Made by a program: the position numbers and the translations under genes | DNA from: Streptomyces sp. 35G-GA-8 | GTDB taxonomy: Bacteria > Actinomycetota > Actinomycetes > Streptomycetales > Streptomycetaceae | Direction of reading: 5' to 3' | Assembly (NCBI RefSeq): GCF_023534745.1 | Contig: NZ_JAMHJQ010000007.1 | Span: 112,497 to 176,496 of the forward strand | Length of the DNA stretch: 64,000 bases | Shown: in pieces, positions 59,484-64,000 of the stretch | Numbering within the stretch: position 1 is the first letter of the stretch | How the letters are laid out: the number at the start of each line of letters is the position of its first letter | The notes under the pieces: generated by a model | Databases searched by the model: none | The model's input: only the letters and a program-made list of their open reading frames with translations | What the model was told of the DNA's origin: nothing

Positions 59484-59514
59484 GGACCCGGGGGCGTAGC
59501 CGGCCCCCGGGCCC
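59484..59514. terminator. Terminator shared by the aminotransferase and the tRNA-mimic RNAs
   Basis: CCCGGGGGC (59487-59495) pairs with GCCCCCGGG (59503-59511), extended by GG/CC across one mismatch. It lies 42 bp after the aminotransferase stop and just beyond the end of the second minus-strand RNA, so it can serve both strands. Confidence 0.8.
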
Positions 59515-59520
59515 TGAGAT

Positions 59521-59679
59521 GCCGCCCATCGGGCACGCCGGCACGTTTAAGAACCCAGGTCAGTCATGAAGTCGCCGCGTCCTGCCTTTGGACCACCGCG
59601 CATCGAGCTGCGCAGGCCGGACTTGAACCGGCATTTCGACGTCCGGGGCCTGGGCCCGTTCGATCCGGCGATCGGCGGC
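59521..59679 (-). ncRNA. Circularly permuted tRNA-like RNA 2
   Basis: In transcript order: anticodon-stem 3' strand CGTCG (59641-59637), variable AAAT, T-stem GCCGG / loop TTCAAGT / CCGGC (59632-59616), acceptor 3' strand CTGCGCA (59615-59609), G73, linker CTCGA, acceptor 5' strand TGCGCGG (59602-59596), TG, D-stem GTCC / loop AAAGGCA / GGAC (59593-59579), G26, anticodon-stem 5' strand CGGCG (59577-59573). Acceptor and anticodon stems each contain one G-U pair and no mismatch. Outside, CCCAGG/CCTGGG (59654-59649 with 59559-59554), CGCCGG/CCGGCG (59670-59665 with 59541-59536) and GCCGCC/GGCGGC (59679-59674 with 59526-59521) extend the anticodon arm. No CCA is encoded and no clear anticodon loop exists. 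Confidence 0.82.
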
Positions 59680-59692
59680 GAATGCTGAGTCT

Positions 59693-59839
59693 GGAGCAAG
59701 AGTCTGAGATTGATCGCGGTCTGCCTCTGCCAATTGGGCTACCGCGGCCCGCCCATCCGTGCGGATGTGCCGCGGGGAGGGCTCGAACCTCCACTGGAAC
59801 CGCGCTATCACGACAAGCCTCAGTTTCAGCTTGCGCTCC
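59693..59839 (-). ncRNA. Circularly permuted tRNA-like RNA 1
   Basis: In transcript order: anticodon-stem 3' strand CGGTT (59802-59798), variable CCAGT, T-stem GGAGG / loop TTCGAGC / CCTCC (59792-59776), acceptor 3' strand CCGCGGC (59775-59769), A73, a 19-nt linker that is itself a stem-loop (CATCC-GCAC-GGATG), acceptor 5' strand GCCGCGG (59748-59742), TA, D-arm with AATTGGCAGA loop, A26, anticodon-stem 5' strand GACCG (59721-59717), extended by two further pairs. Flanks pair as a rod: TGAT/ATCA, CTGAG/CTCAG (59823-59819 with 59708-59704), CAAG/CTTG and GGAG/CTCC (59839-59836 with 59696-59693). All tRNA positions fit canonical numbering; only the topology is rotated. Confidence 0.84.
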
Positions 59840-59846
59840 TCGCGCA

Positions 59847-59875
59847 CCCCGGCCGCCCTCAAGGGCAGGCCGGGG
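59847..59875 (-). other. Hairpin between the DUF7873-like gene and the tRNA-like RNAs
   Basis: CCCCGGCC/GGCCGGGG (59847-59854 with 59868-59875) closes an inner GCCC/GGGC stem. It lies 11 bp after the stop codon of the upstream gene and only 8 bp before the rod of RNA 1, with no U-tract. It may be a leaky terminator or a processing boundary; no space is left for a separate RNA promoter downstream of it. Confidence 0.7.
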
Positions 59876-59886
59876 AATCATTGAGG

Positions 59887-60618
59887 CTACCCGAACAGGT
59901 AGCCGAACACCGCGTCCCCCACCCGCTGGTCGGTGACCTCGGCGCCATTGGCCTCCTCACGGGCGAACTTGACCGCCTGCTGGAGCTTCTCGACCCGGTC
60001 GAGCAGCTCGTTCACCCGCCGCGCCGGCAGCGCGCCGCTGAACTTCACCGTGGTCCAGTACCCGACCGGTATGTCCTCGTAGTACACCTCGACCTGGGCC
60101 GGGTGCTTCTCCGTCGCCTCGGCCTTCACATGGTTACGGGGGACCTTCTTCGTACGGAGCGTCCGTACCGCCTCCGTCTTCCACGCGTCGGTCGACGGGT
60201 CCTGGCTCCAGGACTCCGACGCGTCGAGGACCGGCAGCTTGCGCACAAAGGTGTTCAGATCCGTCAGCTGCTTTTCGAGGAAGAGCAGATAGGCCACGGG
60301 TACGTCGCTCACCAGCACCCGTCCGTCGACGGTGACATCGGCGCGCGCCGTGCAGTTCGCCCAGTCCTTGGTGGCGGTCACATCGAACAGCCGCGTCAGG
60401 GTCTTCGCGGTCTCGCGCAGTACGTCCTCGGCCTTGACCTGGACCCGGGTGGACTCGGGCGGAAGCTGCTCGCCCTCCTCGTCCTTGGTCTGGTACGTAC
60501 GCGAGATACCGGCCAGCAGCGCCGGCTTCTGGAGGCCATGATGAGCCGCCGTCAGGTCCTGATGCGCCTTGGACTTGACGCCCTTCTCCACTGCGATGAT
60601 CTGATTGAGTTTCGCCAC
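59887..60618 (-). CDS. Conserved protein of unknown function (DUF7873-like) beside tRNA-mimic RNAs
   Basis: A 243-residue protein from GTG 60618 (MAKLNQIIAVEKGVKSKAHQ). A TAACGT box ends seven bases before the GTG, which suggests a leaderless mRNA. No signal or membrane segment. It has basic patches (KTEAVRTLRTKKVPRNHVKA), conserved DWANCTARADV, ESWSQDPSTDAWKTE and VEVYYEDIPVGYW, and a helical C-terminus (NELLDRVEKLQQAVKFAREE). I recall close homologues throughout Streptomyces; I believe the Pfam label is DUF7873, unverified. Its stop is followed at once by a hairpin and two permuted tRNA-like RNAs on the same strand, so an RNA-binding or RNA-processing role is inferred. Confidence 0.8.
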   Translation of the reverse strand: MAKLNQIIAVEKGVKSKAHQDLTAAHHGLQKPALLAGISRTYQTKDEEGEQLPPESTRVQVKAEDVLRETAKTLTRLFDVTATKDWANCTARADVTVDGRVLVSDVPVAYLLFLEKQLTDLNTFVRKLPVLDASESWSQDPSTDAWKTEAVRTLRTKKVPRNHVKAEATEKHPAQVEVYYEDIPVGYWTTVKFSGALPARRVNELLDRVEKLQQAVKFAREEANGAEVTDQRVGDAVFGYLFG

Positions 60619-60723
60619 AACAGGGACGTTAGCAAGGCAAACACCCGCCATCGAACGAATTACCGGACCGCCGAAAGCCTCAACGTCCTGCCCGGATACC
60701 CGAGTTGCCGATCCGTCAACTCC

Positions 60724-61926
60724 TCACAGTTCGATGGGGAGATGGCGCGGCCCGCGCAGCATGGCGTTGCGCCGGTAGGGGGGCGGGTCCTGGAGGAGGC
60801 GCGCGGTCCCGAGGCTGGGGATCAGTGCGCCCAGGGCGATCTGGGCCTCGATCCGGGCCAGCGGTGCGCCGAAGCAGAGGTGGATACCGCTGCCGAAACC
60901 GAGATGCTGGTTGTCCTGGCGGGTCGGGTCGAAGCGCTCCGGGTCGCGGAACCGCCTGGGATCCCGGTTGCCGGCGGCCAGCGCGAGCACGAGCGTTGTC
61001 CCCCTGGGGATGGTGGTGCCCGCGACCTCGATAGTGGCGAGGGGGACGCGTTCGCGCATATGGACCGGAGGCTCGTAGCGCAGCAGTTCCTCCACCGCGC
61101 TCGGCAGCAGGCCGGGTTCCCGGCGCAAGCGGTCCAGTTGGTCGGGGTGGCGCAGCAGGGTGAGCACTCCGTTGGTGATGAGGTTGACCGTTGTCTCATG
61201 GCCGGCGATGAGCAGCAGTACGGCCGTGGCCGCCAGTTCCTCGTCGGTGAGCCGCTTGGCCGGGTCCGGTTCGTTGACGAAGGCGGAGAGCATGTCGTCC
61301 GTCGGGTGGCCGCGGCGCTGCCCGGCGAGGTCCAGGAGGTATCCGCCCATCTCCGCCCGCGCCTTCGGGCCCGTCTCTTCCGGTGGGCCGGCGTCCTTCT
61401 CCGCCCTGACATCGGCGGAGGCGATGATCGCGTCGGACCAGGTCCGGAAGAGCGGCTCGTCCTCACGCGGGACACCGAGCAGTCGGCAGATGACCGTGAC
61501 GGGCAACGGATAGGCGAGGTCGTCGACGATGTCGATCTGCTGACGGTCCTTGAGCGTCTCGATCAGCTCTTCGGTGATCCGGGCGATCTCGCCGCGCATC
61601 CCGTCGACACGGCCCGGGCTGTGCGGTGGGCCGAACGGCCGCATGGCCAGACCGCGCAGCCTCTGGTGCTCGGGGTCGTCGAGCCGCAGGAACGGCGGCT
61701 TGGGCCCCTCCTCGGCCCAGCCTCCGGACGCGGCGGGGCGATTGCGGGGGTCGGCGCTGATCCGGGGGTCGTGGAGCAGGGCGGCGATGTCGTGGTACGT
61801 GCCGACCAGGTAGCTGCCGTCCTGCTGCCGGGCCACGCCCGCCTCGCGGAGTTCCGCGTACAACGGGTAGGGGTCGGGGCGGTTGGCGTAGTCGGTGATC
61901 CGCTCCAGCAGGTTGTCGACGGCCAT
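60724..61926 (-). CDS. Cytochrome P450
   Basis: A 400-residue soluble P450. The I-helix oxygen motif is LLIAGHETTVN, the K-helix ExxR is EELLRYEPP, and the heme loop is FGSGIHLCFGAPLAR with the Cys thiolate ligand. Length is standard for class I bacterial P450s. It is the last gene of a ferredoxin-reductase-P450 operon, 36 bp after the reductase, with AAGGAG before its ATG. Substrate cannot be read from sequence; no biosynthetic cluster is next to it. Confidence 0.95.
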   Translation of the reverse strand: MAVDNLLERITDYANRPDPYPLYAELREAGVARQQDGSYLVGTYHDIAALLHDPRISADPRNRPAASGGWAEEGPKPPFLRLDDPEHQRLRGLAMRPFGPPHSPGRVDGMRGEIARITEELIETLKDRQQIDIVDDLAYPLPVTVICRLLGVPREDEPLFRTWSDAIIASADVRAEKDAGPPEETGPKARAEMGGYLLDLAGQRRGHPTDDMLSAFVNEPDPAKRLTDEELAATAVLLLIAGHETTVNLITNGVLTLLRHPDQLDRLRREPGLLPSAVEELLRYEPPVHMRERVPLATIEVAGTTIPRGTTLVLALAAGNRDPRRFRDPERFDPTRQDNQHLGFGSGIHLCFGAPLARIEAQIALGALIPSLGTARLLQDPPPYRRNAMLRGPRHLPIEL

Positions 61927-61962
61927 GCGGGGGCTCCTTGTGGACGGGCAGGGACGACGGGG

Positions 61963-63339
61963 TCAACCGGCGGGCCGCACCACGGTCAGCCGGCGGTCCA
62001 GCAGATGACCGGTGAGCGCGACGGTGGGACCGTGGGAAAGCCCCTTGGGATCCGGCACGTTGGAGGGGACCGGGAACTCGGTCAGCGGCGCGAGACCATC
62101 GGCCGCGCCGGGGCCGGGCGGGAACGGGGCGGCGGTCTCGATCAGGTTCTGGTAGTACTCAAGCGACTTGGCCATGTCGACGGTGACCGCGGCGGTCACC
62201 CGGCCCTGGTGTCCGTAGACCATCGCCAGACGGCGCTCTTCGAGCGACCCCTGCGCGATGACCACCTGGTCGGAGAAGGTCGGGACGCCGACGGACTTGA
62301 TGCTGAGCCCGAACTGGCTCGACCAGAAGACCGGGACCGCGAGGTGCGGCCTCCGCCGCGGTCCGGGGTTCACCATGTTGTGCGCGGCCACCCGGGCCTG
62401 CGCGACCGCGTTGCCCCAGTGCTCCAGGGCGATCAGCTGGTACTCGAAGAGCGGATGCGGGAAACGCGCCACATCGCCGGCCACGAAGACGTCGTCGGTG
62501 ACGATCCCGTACATGTTGAAGACGCGGCACCCCGCGTCGCAGGCGACCCCGCGCGGGCCCGCGGCCAGTCCGGAGTCCGCGATCCACTCCGTGTTGCGGA
62601 TCGCCCCCATGGCGACGACGCACACGTCCGCGTCGACGCGGCTGCCGTCGGACAGGTCCGCACCGGTGAACCGGCCGTTCCCGCGCAGCGCCGTCACCGT
62701 CACCCCGCACCGCAGATCCACGCCGTGGGCCCGTTGCATGCCGGCCGCGAGCTTCGCCAGCGTTCCGCCGAGCGCGCCCACCAGCGGCGCGGGACCGCGT
62801 TCCGCGACCGTGACCTCGATGCCCCGCTCCCGGCAGGCCGAGGCGATCTCCGAGCCCGTGAAGCCCCCGCCGATCACCAGCACCCTGCGCGGACCGGCCG
62901 CCAGCCGCTCGGCCAGAAGAGCGGCGTCGTCGCGGGTGCGCAGGGTGAACACCCCGTCGAGGGCGGCCTCCTCCGGGTTGTGCCAGGGCCGCGCCCGGGT
63001 CCCGGTGGCGATCAGCAGCCGGTCGAAGGGCAGGGACTCGCCGTCGGACAGAAGCACCCGCTTCCCGACCGGATCCAGCCCGGTGGCACGCACCCCGAGC
63101 CGCCACTGCGCCTCCGGGTCCCGGTGGATCGGCAGTCCGGTGGCGTCCGCGGCCACCTTCCCGAGCAGCACCTGCTTGGACAACGGCGGTCTGTCGTAGG
63201 GCGGATGGAGCTCGTCCCCGACGATGGTCAGTGAGCCGGTGAAGCCCTCCTCGCGCAGCGCCTCCGCGGCGCGCAATCCGGCCAGCGACGCGCCGACGAT
63301 GACGATCCGCCCGTGCCACAGGTCATCGGGCACCGACAC
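61963..63339 (-). CDS. NAD(P)H-dependent FAD ferredoxin reductase (P450 redox partner)
   Basis: A 458-residue flavoprotein of the putidaredoxin-reductase type. FAD motif IVIVGASLAGLRAAEALRE, NAD(P) motif VLVIGGGFTGSEIASACRE, and VFVAGDVARFPHP near the end of the FAD domain. It begins at GTG 63339 or GTG 63333; the latter has better spacing from GGAGG. The C-terminal 60 residues extend past the usual reductase domain. It overlaps the ferredoxin gene and passes electrons NAD(P)H to ferredoxin to P450. Confidence 0.92.
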   Translation of the reverse strand: MSVPDDLWHGRIVIVGASLAGLRAAEALREEGFTGSLTIVGDELHPPYDRPPLSKQVLLGKVAADATGLPIHRDPEAQWRLGVRATGLDPVGKRVLLSDGESLPFDRLLIATGTRARPWHNPEEAALDGVFTLRTRDDAALLAERLAAGPRRVLVIGGGFTGSEIASACRERGIEVTVAERGPAPLVGALGGTLAKLAAGMQRAHGVDLRCGVTVTALRGNGRFTGADLSDGSRVDADVCVVAMGAIRNTEWIADSGLAAGPRGVACDAGCRVFNMYGIVTDDVFVAGDVARFPHPLFEYQLIALEHWGNAVAQARVAAHNMVNPGPRRRPHLAVPVFWSSQFGLSIKSVGVPTFSDQVVIAQGSLEERRLAMVYGHQGRVTAAVTVDMAKSLEYYQNLIETAAPFPPGPGAADGLAPLTEFPVPSNVPDPKGLSHGPTVALTGHLLDRRLTVVRPAG

Positions 63340-63532
63340 TCGCCTCCTCCCCCACCAAGATGGCCTGGACGGGGCACGCCGCCGCTGCCTGACGTACGCG
63401 TTCGAGCTGGTCGTCGGGGACGGCCGGGTTGTACAGCAACGCCTCGTCCCCGAACAGCTCGAACACCTCCGGCGCGAGAAACACGCATTGCGCGTAGCCC
63501 TGACAGCGCGTGAGGTCCACCACCAACCGCAT
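63323..63532 (-). CDS. [3Fe-4S]-type ferredoxin of the P450 operon
   Basis: A 69-residue ferredoxin from ATG 63532 (MRLVVDLTRCQGYAQCVFLA). Cluster ligands are C-x5-C (CQGYAQC) and a later CP (AAACPVQAI). The fourth position that would be Cys in a [4Fe-4S] protein is not Cys, so a [3Fe-4S] cluster is expected, as in SoyB-type P450 ferredoxins. It is the first gene of the three-gene operon and overlaps the reductase start. Confidence 0.93.
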   Translation of the reverse strand: MRLVVDLTRCQGYAQCVFLAPEVFELFGDEALLYNPAVPDDQLERVRQAAAACPVQAILVGEEASVGAR

Positions 63533-63649
63533 CCCGAGCCACTCCCTCCAGCGCACCGGTGTCCGGTCTCTTTCTAGCCCCGGGAAGGACCGGGCGCTCG
63601 GCCGACTACGCCACCGGGGTTCCGGCACGGCGCGGCGGACCCGGAGGAT

Positions 63650-63740
63650 TTCCGGAACGGACGGCCCGGCGGACTCGGCTTTCCGGACGGACGGCCCGGC
63701 GGACCCGGCTTTCCGGACGGACGGCCCGGCTCCGAAAGCC
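63650..63740. repeat. Tandem 30-bp repeats
   Basis: Nearly three copies of a 30-bp unit beginning TTCCGGACGGACGGCCCGGC: about 63650-63680 (one extra A), 63681-63710 and 63711-63740 (last ten bases diverged). Non-coding as far as I can see. Confidence 0.85.
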
Positions 63741-63865
63741 CGGCTCGGAACGGCCCGGCTCGGGGCAGCCGGAACCGGGCGGCTCAGAACCGTACGGGAT
63801 CCTCAGATCCTTTCACTTGGCATGGACCTGCCCATGATCCTCGGCTACGCTCCGGCTGGCACCGC

Positions 63866-63881
63866 CTGAGAGCGCTCTCAG
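63866..63881. promoter_or_regulatory. LacI-family (CebR-like) operator palindrome
   Basis: CTGAGAGCGCTCTCAG is a perfect 16-bp palindrome 51 bp before the TTG start of the next gene. The core TGAGAGCGCTCTCA differs from the CebR box TGGGAGCGCTCCCA at one symmetric position per arm. CebR represses cellulose and cello-oligosaccharide genes in Streptomyces. Confidence 0.7.
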
Positions 63882-63932
63882 TCGCCTGCTGTTCCACCCC
63901 CACCATGCTGGAACACAGAAGGGCCACATCCC

Positions 63933-64000
63933 TTGAGACGTACGACAGTGATACGCACGGGTCTGTCCGCACTCCTCCTCCTCGGCACCTGGGCCGCCGC
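63933..64000 (+). CDS. Secreted protein, start only (partial)
   Basis: From TTG 63933 the frame reads MRRTTVIRTGLSALLLLGTW-AA to the window edge: two arginines, a hydrophobic core and small residues, a Sec signal peptide. AAGGG lies nine bases upstream. The CebR-like palindrome ahead of it suggests a polysaccharide-degrading enzyme, but nothing of the mature protein is visible. Confidence 0.65.
   Translation, partial: MRRTTVIRTGLSALLLLGTWAA

Larger units (their letters stand above)
63533..63932. other. Intergenic region between P450 operon and secreted-protein gene
   Basis: About 400 bp without a supported gene. It contains the 30-bp tandem repeats at 63650-63740 and the CebR-like palindrome at 63866-63881. 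GC-rich open frames run through the repeats on both strands but have no start site or family match. Confidence 0.6.

Noticed and set aside
59609-59748. One ordinary tRNA with a long insert, from the first D-arm to the second T-arm
   Set aside because: The acceptor strands GCCGCGG and CTGCGCA do not pair, while each pairs fully with the strand on its other side in permuted order.
59560-59862. A 100-residue minus-strand open frame through the tRNA-like region
   Set aside because: It runs across T-arms and D-arms of both RNAs, with no ribosome-binding site and no domain; the RNA structures explain the sequence better.
59710-63234. A 1,174-codon plus-strand open frame, and a similar 1,012-codon frame at 25807-28845
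   Set aside because: Both are antisense shadows of well-supported minus-strand genes (P450 operon and DUF7873-like gene; M14 peptidase) and show no family motifs.

Overview
The window is about 72-75% GC with codon-position bias, GTG/TTG starts, start-stop overlaps of the ATGA type and many genes whose -10 box lies 6-7 nt before the start codon. This, the gene order (suf operon, ctaA/ctaB, pentose phosphate operon, gap-pgk-tpiA-secG, uvrC-rapZ-yvcK-whiA, uvrA, uvrB) and the presence of OpcA, WhiA, an RbpA-family protein and a mycothiol-dependent enzyme place it in the conserved core of a Streptomyces chromosome.

Layout. 1-3.7 kb (minus): sufR-sufB-sufD-Rieske ferredoxin, the start of an iron-sulfur assembly operon that continues off the left edge. 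3.8-9.4 kb: an ABC-2 exporter pair and the heme A enzymes CtaA and CtaB, with an amidohydrolase and a small conserved gene. 9.7-16.3 kb (plus): tkt-tal-zwf-opcA-pgl, one pentose phosphate operon. 16.4-25.6 kb (minus): two PH-domain membrane proteins, pgi, an MFS exporter, an RbpA paralogue, secG, tpiA, pgk and gap. 25.8-34 kb (minus): a large secreted M14 carboxypeptidase, then whiA, yvcK, rapZ and uvrC. 34-41.3 kb: a Rieske lipoprotein, a hydrolase, uvrA, and three plus-strand enzymes. 41.4-45.5 kb (minus): a TerC membrane protein behind a predicted manganese riboswitch, a TerD fusion and a TerD protein. 45.6-54.7 kb: uvrB, an MHYT sensor, secreted glycerophosphodiesterase, alkylguanine transferase, formaldehyde dehydrogenase, psuG-psuK and a kinase-like protein with a broken P-loop. 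54.8-59.4 kb: a PAS-GAF-SpoIIE-HATPase regulator, an HxlR regulator and an aminotransferase. 60.7-63.5 kb (minus): a ferredoxin/reductase/P450 operon. The right edge opens a secreted protein behind a CebR-type palindrome.

The most unusual region is 59.5-60.6 kb (minus). Downstream of a conserved gene of unknown function (DUF7873-like) lie two tandem RNAs that fold as circularly permuted tRNAs. In each, the T-arm half comes first, the acceptor stem is closed by a short linker, the D-arm half follows, and the outer ends pair as a long extension of the anticodon stem. Acceptor, T, D and anticodon stems all match canonical tRNA numbering. They resemble the tRNA-mimic domain of bacterial Y RNAs, but no Ro60 gene is present in the window.

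Together the window couples central carbon flux (pentose phosphate pathway and lower glycolysis), heme A and Fe-S supply, DNA repair, and stress regulation. The accessory interest lies in the tRNA-mimic module, the terC riboswitch and the P450 operon.
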